From assembly GCF_019393635.1 (NCBI RefSeq), contig NC_057867.1, positions 59,538,492-59,602,491 on the forward strand: a stretch of DNA of 64,000 bases. Reading direction: 5' to 3'. A model generated the notes under the pieces. That model did not search any database, was not told the origin of the DNA, and saw nothing but the letters and a program-made list of their open reading frames with translations. Below, piece by piece: positions 22,776 to 33,544 of the stretch (within the stretch, counting starts at the first letter, position 1; each line of letters begins with the position of its first letter). The position numbers and the translations under genes were made by a program. The DNA comes from Dromiciops gliroides. Lineage: Eukaryota > Chordata > Mammalia > Microbiotheria > Microbiotheriidae.

Positions 22776-25480
22776 CAGCTAAAAACAAGTAAGAAGGTGA
22801 TAGCTCCTCCCTACTCTGCCCTGGTCAGCGCCTAACTGGAGGGAATGTGCTCGTTCTGGGCACTTCCAGGCAGGAAGGGGATTGCTAAGCATCCAAAGAA
22901 GGGCCTCGAGTCCAAGTCAAATAGAGCTCAATGGAAGGAGCTGGGGATGTTTGGCTTGGAGAAGAGCCAACTGGGTGGGGTTGGGGGCTGTCCTCAAGCC
23001 TTTGAAGTGCCATCATGGGGGAAATGGACAAGACTTGCCTTGTTTGGCTTCGGGGGCAGAGCCAGGAGTGATGGAGCTGGTGCAAAGAGCAAACAGGCTG
23101 AATGTCCTAACCATTAGAGCTGGCTTGAAATGGACAGGCTGCCTCAAAGGGGGGGCACCTCGGTGGACATTTGTAGGCTAGGGGCTGGATGAGCACTCAC
23201 TTTACAGAGGATTCTTCTTCAAGTGTAGGTTCACCAAGTCAGACTCTGTGACTCGGTCTCCTGGACTTCCCAGTATACCCCTCTGTGTCCTATTCCTTTC
23301 CTGTGTCCATTGAGTCGCCTGTTCCCCAGAATGGAAGTCCTTGCTGACTGTAAGTTTGGAAGCCTTCAGCCATTTAGGCATATTTGGGGAGATGATATCC
23401 TTTTGTTCTGCATCAGACATGGAAATAAGCAAGTCATCATACACCTAGGGCTGAAAAAAATAACAGACTTAAAGGGAATGAATACAAATTCCTGAACTAT
23501 ATACGTCTCTGCATGTGCATGTATATACATATATGTATACACACATGTATTTGTATATATGCAGATATGTATGTGTGTGTATATATATATATATCATCTG
23601 ATGACTGATCTTCACAAAGAAATGACATACATCAAGATCTATGGCTATATTGTGCATCTGTATATTACCTATATGCACGCACAAAGATAGAGATGCATTC
23701 AGCTCAAGTGTAACTCTGGTGCCTCCTCCTGTCATGGAGATGACCCTGGCTTCTTAAAGGTTCTGGCAGTAGAGCCCAAGCTCTGATAGCATCTCCTAAG
23801 TGCAGGCTGAGGGATGGAGAGCCTGCCTTTCCTCTAAGGAGCAGATTCAGAGGGGCTCATTACCAGCAGGTTGGCCACCAGGCGACGCTTTTTCTTGTTT
23901 TTCTGGGGGCAGAGCAACTCACAAAACTGTCAGCTAAGCCATGGAGGGAGTGGTGATTGGCTTCCAGGGAGGGGGTGCCCACATCAGGGAAGTATAGCAG
24001 ATCATCCGAAGGATCGAAGGGTGTTTGTCTCTGCTGCTCCTTCCTGTTTCCATGGGAATCTGGAGGGGGAGGGCGGTTCTCTGCTTACGGCATTTGCAGG
24101 CAGAGCCTTGTGTCTTCATGGAGGAAGTAGAAGGAAGGAAGGAAGTGGGAAGAAAGGAATTGCTAGGAGGGGAAGGCATGGTGTTGGCACGTGACCATCC
24201 AAAGCAAGCTCATTCAGCAAGAATCGTCCCACTTTGGGGCTCTGCCTAGTAGAAGCCTTGCAGGTGAAATGACTTTTTTTCTTTAAACTGATTGGTAAAA
24301 AAGGTTCCCTTAAGTCCCAAACAAAAGAGCCCTTAAAACTGGGAAAGGAATAGGCCATTAGGCAATGGTCCTGCCTCCATGCAGCTTTAGCTTGTTCAAT
24401 AATGCAGATCCCAAGCATCCAAATGCCCTACTAATTTGTTCACCTTTGTCTCTCTTGGGAAGCAGGATCGGGGCCTTTGGCTGGAATTCCAAGACGAGTT
24501 TCTTGGCTGCCTTGCTCTAACTTTAGAAGCTGCAGGCATGGCTGGGACATGTGCCCATGCCATACCTAGCTATTCCAGAGGTAACCTAAAGCTGAAATCA
24601 TGTCCTTTCCACACGAGTGTGTTCCTTTTCTGAGACCTTGAAAACAAATTCTATTCTCTTTTATTTGGGACTAATGAATTGTGTCTGGTCAGTGCTGAAA
24701 TTGACTAAATGTTGTAAGGTGTTGTTTGTTCACCTATTTATCTTGTTTATAAATGGCAATGAACTAGCTTGTTTCTATTGCATAAAAAGCAGTGTGGTGG
24801 CTTGTGTGAGCACATTAATTATTTAGCGTTTATCTAAGGGGGGGGGGGAATGCAGCTTGTTCCCTAAAGGTGCAGGAGTTGCTACGAAGGAATCTATTTC
24901 CAACTAAATGAATGTTATCTGTGTTTCCTGGAGGCCAAAGCTGTCGCTCTTGCTTTTCTGCCTGATTTGCTTTGAGCTCTGCTAAAGCAGCCCTCTGTAT
25001 GTGGGCTTTTGCCGAGGACATGTAGTCCTCTGTCTTTGAACACTGCATGGCAAAATGGGTTCCTGATTTGGGGAAGCAAGGTCCCGATTGTACATCCTGG
25101 CTACAGAGATGTAACCAGCATTGGTCAAATGGGGTTTAACTCTAGGATGTCAATATCTAAGGGGCATGTACTCTTTCTGGGGAGGGAGGCAGCTGCAGTT
25201 TCTTGTCTGTGCCGAACTCCATTCCCTTGCTTTGTTTCCCATGCCTGTGCCGGCATGGACTCCTTTAAGGTGTGACTGCCCCTTGTCCCCAGGGCAGTTT
25301 CCCCAGGGTGCCTGCAGCACCGTGGCCTTTCTTTCCCAGGGCCTCCAAAGGGGTGTAAGTAGGACCACCCTCATGTGACTGCCTCTGTGGTTAAACTCTC
25401 CTCTGTTACGACCACACTTCTCCCTGCTCTTATCCACACACACAATTGTGTTTGCCCCAGCTGAAAATATTCCTACTTAT
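22776..25480. other. Unique sequence, no gene recognised
   Basis: Slightly GC-richer than the surroundings. Several 70-107 codon ORFs on both strands overlap each other without motif or codon signal. A TA/TG repeat and a G12 run (24837-24848) are present. Confidence 0.5.
23518..23594. repeat. TATATG/TATACA-rich simple repeat
   Basis: Alternating purine-pyrimidine tract with TG, TA and CA dinucleotides, ending in a pure TATATA run. Confidence 0.85.
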
Positions 25481-25484
25481 AGTC

Positions 25485-25640
25485 CTGTCCAATCATGCTA
25501 TTTAATAATAGTGTGATATTGGGCCAGTCACCCTCTCCAGGCCTCTTTTTCCTCATGCATAAAATAAGAGGAGTTGACAAGATAATATCCACTTTTCCCT
25601 TCATCTCTAAATCTCGAATCCTGTGATTTCCCTGCAAAAG
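25485..25640 (+). repeat. MIR fragment
   Basis: Contains GGGCCAGTCACCCTCTCCAG, a TTTTTCCTCATGCATAAAAT segment and a 'CATCTCTAAATCTCGAATCC' end. Confidence 0.7.
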
Positions 25641-25924
25641 GCCTCTGTGCTCATTTCCTTTAGTGTTGCAGAGTATATATTGGTCTATTACACTCAGGAG
25701 CCCCCGTGGGTAAAATCTAGGCATTGGTTAAGGTTCAGATGCTATCATCTGGAAGGTAGTTCTGGGTTAGTCCCATTCTCCTTGTCAGAATAAAATTATA
25801 TTCGTGCCAGGGGCACTATTGTGAGGATCGAGGATAGAGCTGGCCAGTCCTCAGAGTAGAAAGAGGGTCACATGAGGGATCATTGAACAGCTATGACACC
25901 TAGGGCCAGTAGCTTCACTTTCTG

Positions 25925-26610
25925 TGGACCTCATAGAATTTGAGAAGTGGAAGGGGACTTAGAGAGCATCCAGTATGATCTGCTTATTTTATAAATGAGG
26001 AAACTCAGCCCCAGTGAAGTCAGCTCACACACAGCTCTGCTTTCATCTGGAAAATGAGAGTTGGACAAGCTTTTCTAAGGTCCTTTTGTAGCACTAAGAA
26101 ACTTTATGGGTTTATAATATTGTAGATTTAGAGCTGAAAGGAAACTGCGAGGCCCTCTACTCCAACCCCCTGTGTTTTCATATGAGGAAATCGAGAGATG
26201 GAGACATTAAATAATTTGCCCAAAGGCACAGAGCTGGGACCTGAACCCACGTCCTCTTCAACCAAATCCAATGCTCGTTCCACTGCTCGACAAGGCCGCA
26301 TATAGTGAATGTCATAGCCTAGGGATGGAGGCAGAGTGTTGCATGAGGTACTAGGGGAAGTTACAAATTTCAGATGAGACTTGGCCCCTGCCCTCTTGGA
26401 GCTCAGTCTAGTTAGGGAGTCAGAGGAACAGAGATTCAAGCTAGAACAGACCATAGAGGTCATTAATATATCCATTTGATTTCACAGATAAGGAGACTGA
26501 GGCCAAGAAGGAAGTGGTTTGCCCATGGTCACAGTGATAGTAAGTGGCAGAGATAGGATTTAGACCTATATTCCATGATTCCTGGTTTGTCTTGATTCCA
26601 AATCGAGTGT
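25925..26610. repeat. Cluster of three or four MIR-type fragments
   Basis: Antisense MIR-type pieces occur at about 25930-26040 (ATAAATGAGGAAACTCAGCC), 26120-26290 (ATGAGGAAATCGAGAGATGG, then CAAAGGCACAGAGCTGGGAC) and 26455-26610 (GATAAGGAGACTGAGGCCAA, then GGTCACAGTGATAGTAAGTG). All are old and diverged. Confidence 0.75.
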
Positions 26611-27227
26611 TCTTTGTACTGTGTACCAGTTTGAAGTATTAAGACCTGGTACCTAGAATATGCACCATTACATAAGTATGTTAAAGAGGTGCAAACAAAG
26701 TTCCATAAGAAGTCCAAGTGGGAAGGCTGTTCTTCCCTTGGGGGAGGATGGAGGGAGCAGAAAAGAAGTGACATTTCAGTTGCTGTTGGAAGGATGGATA
26801 GGAATTCAAGAATTGAAGGGGAGAAAGGAAGGCATCCTAGGCAAAGGCAATGGTGTTAGCAAAAGCATGGTGGGAGGAGAATACAGAGCACTTGGGGAGA
26901 GGGAAAAGGGAGAGAGTAGAATGGTTTACCACATCATAGAGTATGTGGAAGGAGGTAATATGAAATAAGATTCTAGGTTTTTATCAGTATAAATCAGTTG
27001 ATAAATTGTCTAAGATTTTAAGTCAGAGTAGTTGCTAATCTGTATTGGTAGAGGGAGTTTCCTTAGTGGGAAGTCTTTATCCCAATGAAATCACAGATCC
27101 ATGAAAAAAGGCACTTCCACTCTTACCCCATCCCCACCCTCCTCCCCTCAGTCTTTTGCCTTGTGAAAGCAGATGTAGGTTGTGTCCAATCAGTGGCAAG
27201 ATCATTTAGATGGAAACATTAACCCTC
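26611..27227. other. Unique sequence, no gene recognised
   Basis: A purine-rich stretch lies near 26740-26960. I see no coding or RNA gene signal. Confidence 0.5.
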
Positions 27228-27430
27228 TGTCACAGAATCATAGATGTATGACTGAAAGGGACCTTGGGGATCATTTCATCCAGCTCCCTCATTTTGGAGA
27301 TGATGAATCCACCGTCCAGATTAAGGGAAGTGACTTGTCCAAGGTCACAGAGGTAGCAAGAAGCTGAGTCAGGATTCAGAGCCAGGTCATCTGATTTCCA
27401 ATCCCAGCAGCCTTTTTCCTGTACCACATT
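27228..27430 (-). repeat. MIR/MIR3-like SINE, minus strand
   Basis: Plus strand shows CAGAATCATAGATGTATGAC, then GGACCTTGGGGATCATTTCA, then TTGTCCAAGGTCACAGAGGT, then CAGAGCCAGGTCATCTGATT, a fairly complete marsupial MIR-type copy. Confidence 0.85.
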
Positions 27431-27744
27431 GTGGTCTTTGGTTTGCATTTGGGAAGCATCCTGACGTCCATGACCTGTGAATAATTAAGTGGGTCCACTT
27501 GGGAGACACAGGTCACAAAATGACAATTCAGGCCACCTGAGCATTGTGGCCTGTATACCTCTGCCTCACTTAAATGCAATTCATGTGCAAGTCAAGAAAG
27601 ACATCACCCTTGTAATGTCGGTCTTCTTCAAGAATGAAGGATGAACAACAACTGGTCCAGCTAAAAAATAATATGCTCATATTGTTCATATTGATTGATT
27701 CTTCAGATTTTAATGTAAAAAATTAACCCCATCACCAGCAATAA

Positions 27745-27990
27745 AGGGCAACTAGGTGCTGCATTGGATAGAGTACCAGCCCCTAGAGTCAGGAGGATCT
27801 GAGTTCAAATATGGCCTCATATACTAAAGAGCTGACCCTGGGCAAGTCATTCACCCTGTCTGCCTCAGTTTCCTCATCTGTCCAATGAGCTGAAGAAGGA
27901 AATGGCAAACCACTCCAGTATCTTTGCCAAGAAGACTCCCACTTGTGTTATGTAGAGTCTCAAATGACCAAAGTGACTGAATGACCAATA
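27745..27990 (+). mobile_element. MAR1-type SINE, nearly complete, plus strand
   Basis: Begins AAGGGCAACTAGGTGCTGCA, includes 'GAGTTCAAATATGG' (B-box region) and CTGCCTCAGTTTCCTCATCT, then GGAAATGGCAAACCACTCCA and a tail CAAAGTGACTGAATGACCAA. It is diverged from the copy at 41549. Confidence 0.9.
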
Positions 27991-28285
27991 ATAAAGTATA
28001 GCTCATGATTCATAAGAAAAAATCCTCTGGAACCTTCTGCATTAAAGGATCAAAGATTAGAAAATAAATTAGAATGAGTATTATTATAATGCCACTCTCT
28101 GATAAGGCAAATAGGTAGTTGGTTTTGGTACCTGTCTGGAAGTCCTGAGGGTTTATGGGTACGGTGGGTAGCAAGGCCCAGGGCTCTTTCGAGTTCATTG
28201 GAAAGTCAGAAAAGAACCTGGGAGTATATGGAGACCCAGAGAATTTCATGAGGTCATAGCAGAACAGGTGGTCATCCTTCATCTT

Positions 28286-28473
28286 TTTTTAAATCATAAA
28301 AGTATTTTATTATTTTCCAGTTACATGTAAAGATAGTTGTCAACATTTGTTTTTATAAGATTTTGAGTTGCAAATTTTTCTCCTTCCCTCCCCCCTCCCC
28401 AAGATAGAAAGCAATATGATATAGGTTATATGTGTACAATCACATTAAATGTATTTCTGCATTAGTCATATTG
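28286..28473 (-). mobile_element. 188-bp L1 3'-end insertion, minus strand
   Basis: Only the L1 3' UTR end is present (ATTACATGTAAAGATAG-type block, polypyrimidine CCCTCCCCCC tract, GATATAGGTTATATGT). It is flanked by GGTCATCCTTCATCTT (28270-28285) and GGTCATCCTCCATCTT (28474-28489), a 16-bp target duplication with one mismatch, which proves a severely 5'-truncated insertion. Confidence 0.93.
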
Positions 28474-28854
28474 GGTCATCCTCCATCTTATCTGTATTAT
28501 AACTGGTCATGCAAATGGTGTGAAGATATTATGTCTACTCTGTAGAGTGGAGGTGGGAACCTAGCCCACCACCATTAGGAAATGGAGGAGATTGAAGAGA
28601 AGGTTTCATGGGACTTAAACTAGGCCTTGAAAGAAGAGTATTGCAAGAGGTAGAGGAAAGAGTATATTTGAGCAATTGGCAATAGACCTACATTAATGTA
28701 TGCATTTAGGAGTTGGGGAGTGCGGGGTAAGATCAGGGAACAAAGAGTGGTCCTGTTTGGATGGAGCTCAGACAAATTGTATAGCGAGGGTATAAGATGT
28801 CAATGATTTGGGACTGCAAATATGTGCAATTTTCTTGGACTTCTTTTATCAGAA

Positions 28855-28960
28855 TCATAGCTTCGAGATGATCTGTTTTGCAGATGAGGTAGCTATCATT
28901 TCAGAGAGTCGATTGGCTCAAGGTCGCAGTTAGTGAGTGGCAAATCTTGACCTGGAACCC
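28855..28960 (-). repeat. MIR-like fragment, minus strand
   Basis: Shows CAGAATCATAGCTTCGAGAT and TTGGCTCAAGGTCGCAGTTA, a degraded antisense MIR. Confidence 0.6.
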
Positions 28961-28975
28961 AAGTCTCCTTATTTC

Positions 28976-29256
28976 TTTTTGTTTGTTTTGTTTTGTTTTT
29001 TGTTTTTGCTGAGGCAATTGGGGTTAAGTGACTTGCCTAGGGTCACACAACCGGTAATTGTCAAATGTCTAAAGCCAAAACATATATGCCCCAAATGGTA
29101 GAACAACCAGATTTTTTTGGGGGGGGGCAGTGAGGGTTAAGTGACTTGCCCAGGGTCGCACAGCTAGTAAGTGTCAAGTGTCTGAGGCCACATTTGAACT
29201 CAGGTCCTCCTGAATCCAGGGCCAGTGCCCTATCCACTGCCCCACCTAGCTGCCCC
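28976..29256 (-). mobile_element. Composite of two tRNA SINE segments in one insertion, minus strand
   Basis: Reading the minus strand: a complete SINE (29256 to about 29110) with its A-tail, about 35 bp of non-SINE sequence (29076-29110), then the 3' half of a second, more diverged SINE ending in an A-rich tail at 28976. One duplication brackets the whole: AGTCTCCTTATTTCT (28962-28975 region) and AGGTCCCCTTATTTCT (29257-29272). Either a read-through transcript was inserted as a unit or one SINE landed in another with later loss. Confidence 0.8.
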
Positions 29257-29359
29257 AGGTCCCCTTATTTCTACAGTGATACTGAAAGTGGTCAGCTTTC
29301 TCATCTAAACAAAGAATATTTGAGAAGCTTATAACATTTGAGTGGTCTCCATTGTATCT

Positions 29360-29530
29360 CTTATAGAATCATCCATTAAGGGCTGGAAGAAACACAACAG
29401 GGCATCCCATCCGTCCACCTAATTTTATAGATTAAGAAAATAGGCCCCAGATAAATGAAATTGATTTGTACAAGGTCATACAGGAAGAAGTGGCAGAGGC
29501 AAACCTGGAACCCAAGTTCACCTCTAGTTC
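29360..29530 (-). repeat. MIR/MIR3-like SINE, minus strand
   Basis: Plus strand shows ATAGAATCATCCATTAAGGG, a GGCCCCAGATAAATGAAATT segment and CAAACCTGGAACCCAAGTTC. Old copy. Confidence 0.7.
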
Positions 29531-29669
29531 CTGTACTCTTAAATCCTATATGGCCTCTCATACTCTTCTAGTTGTTTCAGTATGTCCCACATGCAGAAAC
29601 CTGCCCCTTCACCAATTGATAAGACTCCAAATTCACAGGCCCATTCCAAGCCGACTGCCACTTCAATAC

Positions 29670-29812
29670 ATTTTGTTTGTTTGGTATTTGGTGGGAGGGA
29701 AATCAGGGTTAAGTGACTTGCCCATAGTCACAGAGCTAGTAAGTGTCTGAGGACAGATTTGAACTCCAGTCTTCCTGACTCCCCGACCAGTACTCTATCC
29801 ACGGCGCCTACT
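29670..29812 (-). mobile_element. tRNA-derived SINE, older copy, minus strand
   Basis: TTTGTTTGTTTGG tail on the plus strand, then GGGTTAAGTGACTTGCCCAT, then GAACTCCAGTCTTCCTGACT and CTCTATCCACGGCGCC. A short deletion lies after 'AGTAAGTG'. No clear target duplication. Confidence 0.85.
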
Positions 29813-29824
29813 TTGAAATATTTT

Positions 29825-31600
29825 GAAAGAAGGTTGGATCTATCACTAGTCATGCCTTTACCAAGTTTACTTGGGCCTTAGACAAACTTCTTAACCTCTC
29901 TCAGTTTCTTCATTTGTAAAAGAGTCTTAATAATGCCTGCACTAGCTAGCTCGTGGAGTTGTCATGGTGTTTGGTTAGTAGGATAGGAGAGTATTTGGTG
30001 TTTATAAATTATGCTGGAGAAGTGAGCTCTCATCATGATTGGTCTAACCATGAGATATCCACAGCTATAGGGAAGTTAAGTTTTTCTCTGTCTTTCGAAG
30101 TCCTATCAACAAAGTCCTCAATGTCCATATGTCTTACACGTACTCTCTAATAGGTTCACATACCCCTCCCCCAATAGATCTTTGACCTTCATGATGTCAT
30201 TCCCCTTCACTGGTGTAGATCACATGCCATCCATGCCTGCACATCCCATGTGACTTTCATATCTTTCCATGAGGTTGTCATAAGATGGGCCCAATGTTGG
30301 TTACAATTTATTTCACTCTGTGGTATACACATGATTTTCCTGTCATTCATTGGATCTCCATTATGTACTGCATTATATTCTTAGAGATACGGCCAACATA
30401 TGGCCCAAACTGACTGCTGATTTTGTTGTCATACATTTGGGTTACAGCTTTTTCCCCAGGGCAGTAGTTCTAGCAAGAGAGGATCTGCATAGCAGAGGGT
30501 AGGTGGGAAAAGAATAACCCCAGAAGCAGTGGCAAATTAATTTTTTTTTTCTCTGACAATTCCAAATTGGATTATCTTGATGCTGGCCTGCAAGTGTGAC
30601 ACCATAACAAGGACTCTCAGGAGCAAATGGGCAGAGGCCAGCTGATTATGCTGGCCCTTCCTTGACTCAGTGGTGTAGCCCAGGATGTTTAAGGAAAGAA
30701 GACAGCATGAAAAACATTTATGTATCTTAGATGAAGCCAGCCACCCTTCAGGTTGTTGAGTTGCAAGTGAGTACAGAGTATACGAGCAGGCAGGCCAGAA
30801 AGATGCAACAGTAAGGGCCCTTGGCCATTCCCTTCTTATGTTCTGCCAGTTACTTTGTATTTAAGAATGGTGTAAGAGAAGGTTGTGAAGTGTATCTCCA
30901 CATGTCTGTGGCCCAAAAGCTGGGGATGTTTGGGTTTAACAAATATGGCCTTCTCCTGTCCACAAGACCTATGTGTGCCATAGACAGCAAGACATGGACA
31001 GACAAGCCACATTACCATGGCTAGAGAGGACCTGATTTGACCAACTTTTGAATGAAATCTCTAGTAGAATAGGACACCGTACAATGATCATGTACATTTT
31101 CATACTTGCTAAAAGTATATTAGCTCATTTTACATTTTTCTGATTCATATAGTTTTAGACTTTCAGAAGATTTATTTCTCAATCGAATTAATTAAACCCT
31201 GGGAAAATGATCAAAACCAGACTGTCACTTCAAGTCATGTCACTTCAAGTGTTTAATATTAGCTAGCTGGTATTCTTAATATGCCAAATTGGGAACGATT
31301 ATCCTGCTATTAGATGCTAGACCCCATTTGGCATCAATGAATGGCATTTTGTGCAAAAGAGAAATGTGGGGTTGGCTGAACTCATTGAATAGATGAGGCC
31401 TTTTTCCTCCCCTCAGATTATTCTAGATTTATTAGATAAATTACTAGGAATTCCATATCACTATGTTTTCCTTCCCTTTGTATTTCTTCTTCCAGTTCTT
31501 GAACCTCTGTTGATAGAATCAGGTCTCTGGGTGATATAGAAAAATCACTGCTGGGGTCAAAATCATATTCTGTGCAGATGAAGTGTTAGTTTCTTTTCTG
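29825..31600. other. Unique sequence, no gene recognised
   Basis: A MIR-like scrap sits near 29870-29990. The rest is unassigned AT-rich DNA without coding signal. Confidence 0.5.
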
Positions 31601-31617
31601 ATCCTCCCATATCTTTT

Positions 31618-32014
31618 TTTAATCTTTTTTTAAATAAAAGTATTTTATTGTTTTCCAGTTATATGTAGAAATAGTTTTCAAGATTTGTTTATATAAGATT
31701 TCCAATTTCAAATTTTTCTCCCTCCCTCCCTTCCCTCCCCCGCCTCCCCTAGACAGCAGGCAATCTGATATAGGTTAAATATACATAATAACATGAAACA
31801 TATTTCTGCATTAGTCATGTTATATGAGAAGGATCAGAGCACAAAGGAAAAACCTGAAGTCAGAAAATCAACAGCATCAAAACCAAAAGAAATAGTATGG
31901 TCCAATCAGCATCTATATCCCACAGTTCCTTTTTTCCCCCTGGATTTGGAGAGCCTTTTCATCATGAGTCCTTTGGAACATTCTTGTTCCGTTGGATTGG
32001 TGAGAAGAATCTAA
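31618..32014 (-). mobile_element. L1 3'-end insertion A, minus strand
   Basis: About 400 bp of L1 3' UTR. Left flank TCCTCCCATATCTTTT (31602-31617); right flank CCATATCTTTT (32015-32025), which is also the left flank of insertion B. It therefore landed at the same target sequence as its neighbour. Confidence 0.88.
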
Positions 32015-32025
32015 CCATATCTTTT

Positions 32026-32907
32026 TTTTTAATTATAAAAGTATTTTATTATTTTCCAGTTACATGTAGAGATAGTTTTCAACATTTGTTGGTGGGTTTT
32101 TTTTTGTTTGTTTTTTTGGTGAGGCAATTGGGGTTAAGTGACTTGCCCAGGGTCACACAGCTAGTACGTGTTAAGTGTCTGAGGCCGGATTTGAACTCAG
32201 GTCCTCCTGACTCCAGGGCTGGTGGTCTATCCACTGCGCCACCTAGCTGCCCCTCAACATTTGTTTTTATAAGATTTCTAGTTTCAAATTTTTCTCCCTC
32301 CCTCCCCCGCCTCTACAAGACAGCAAGTAATCTGATATAGGTTATATATGTACAATAACATTAAACATATTTCTGCATTAGTCATAAGAGAAGAATCAGA
32401 GCAAAAAGGAAAAACCTCAAAAAAGAAAAACAGCACCAAAAACAAAAGTAATAGTATGGTTCAATCTGCATCCATATTCCACAGTTCTTTTTTTTTTCTG
32501 GATTTGGAGAGCCTTTTCCATCATGAGTCCTTTGGAACTATCTTTTACAGTTGTATTGTTGAGAAGAATCAAGTCTATCACAGTTGATCAACACATAATG
32601 TTGATGATACTGTGTATAATGTTCTCTTGGTTCTACTCATTTCACTCAGTATCAATTCATCTAAGTCTTTCCAGTTTTTTCTGAACTCCATCTGCTTATC
32701 ATTTATTACAGCACAATAGCATTCCATAACATTCATATACCACAACTTGTTCAGCCATTCCCCAATTGATGGGCAGCCCTTCAATGTCCAATTCCTTGCT
32801 ACCACAAAAAGAGTTGCTATAAATATTTTTGTACATGTGGGTCCTTTTCCCTTTTTTATGATCTCTTTGGGAAAAAGACCCCAAAGTGGTATTGCTGGGT
32901 CAAAGGG
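32026..32907 (-). mobile_element. L1 3'-end insertion B (3' UTR and ORF2 C-terminus), minus strand
   Basis: 5'-truncated L1. It includes the end of ORF2 read on the minus strand from about 32907 to 32578 (AIPLWGLFPKEI, then WNLxGCPSIGEW-type residues, ending SVDQL-like) and the 3' UTR. The right flank TCCTCCCATATCTTTT at 32908-32923 matches the flank left of insertion A. It is interrupted by a SINE. Confidence 0.9.
32091..32253 (-). mobile_element. tRNA-derived SINE in L1 B, minus strand
   Basis: Antisense copy with a TTTG-rich tail, flanked by TCAACATTTGTT at 32079-32090 and 32254-32265. Both flanks derive from the L1 3' UTR. Confidence 0.95.
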
Positions 32908-32923
32908 TCCTCCCATATCTTTT

Positions 32924-33373
32924 GAAATAGCTCAGAGAAGAGCTGGGCTTCTGATTTTATTTCACATAGTTCACATTTTGGCCTCGGAGGGAGGGGGACA
33001 TGGTGTTAATTGACTGGCATAAGGGAGGGGCCAGATGGCATTAGTGGTGAGCCCTTGAAAGTTTTCTGGTTTCACTTCAAATCAATTACACATGTGCTCT
33101 AACAAGAACAATATTTTAATAGATGTCCAACTGGAAGGCTTCCATGAAATAAAAGGCAGCATAGCCATGTGGATAATAAATCTGCCTCAGTCAGGAAGGG
33201 TCCAAAACCCTAGCTCTGACACATCCTAGCTGTGTGGGTTTGACCCTAAATGAAACTTTGAAGGGCTGCAGGGTAATATGATAAGATTAGCAATTCCATC
33301 AGTTGCCATTTTGCATTGTTAGGAGAATTTTCTCACTGGAAATTCCTTAAAGCATTGACATCACAGGCTTGGG
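32924..33373. other. Unique sequence with a degraded MIR-like piece
   Basis: A MIR-like segment is visible near 33155-33255 (CATCCTAGCTGTGTGGGTTT). Nothing else recognised. Confidence 0.5.
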
Positions 33374-33540
33374 TGGGGTAGAAGGAAGGAAGGGAGGAAG
33401 GAAGGAGAGAGAGAGGGAGGGAGGGAGGAAGAAGAGAGGGAAGGAGGGAACAGGGAAGACAAAAGAAAAAGGAAGAGAGGGAGGGAAGAAAGGAAAAGAG
33501 AGAGAGAGAGAGAGCGAGAGCGAGAGAGAGAGCGCGAAAG
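33374..33540. repeat. Polypurine tract (GGAA/GGGA/GAGA)n
   Basis: About 167 bp of almost pure purine on the plus strand. GGAAGG units pass into GAGAGG, then (GA)n with CGAGAG interruptions near 33515-33535. The ORFs across it are by-products. Confidence 0.95.
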
Positions 33541-33544
33541 CACT

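Noticed and set aside
22845..25443. Cluster of 70-107 codon ORFs in a GC-richer stretch
   Set aside because: Overlapping on both strands with no domain, no consistent frame and no splice context.
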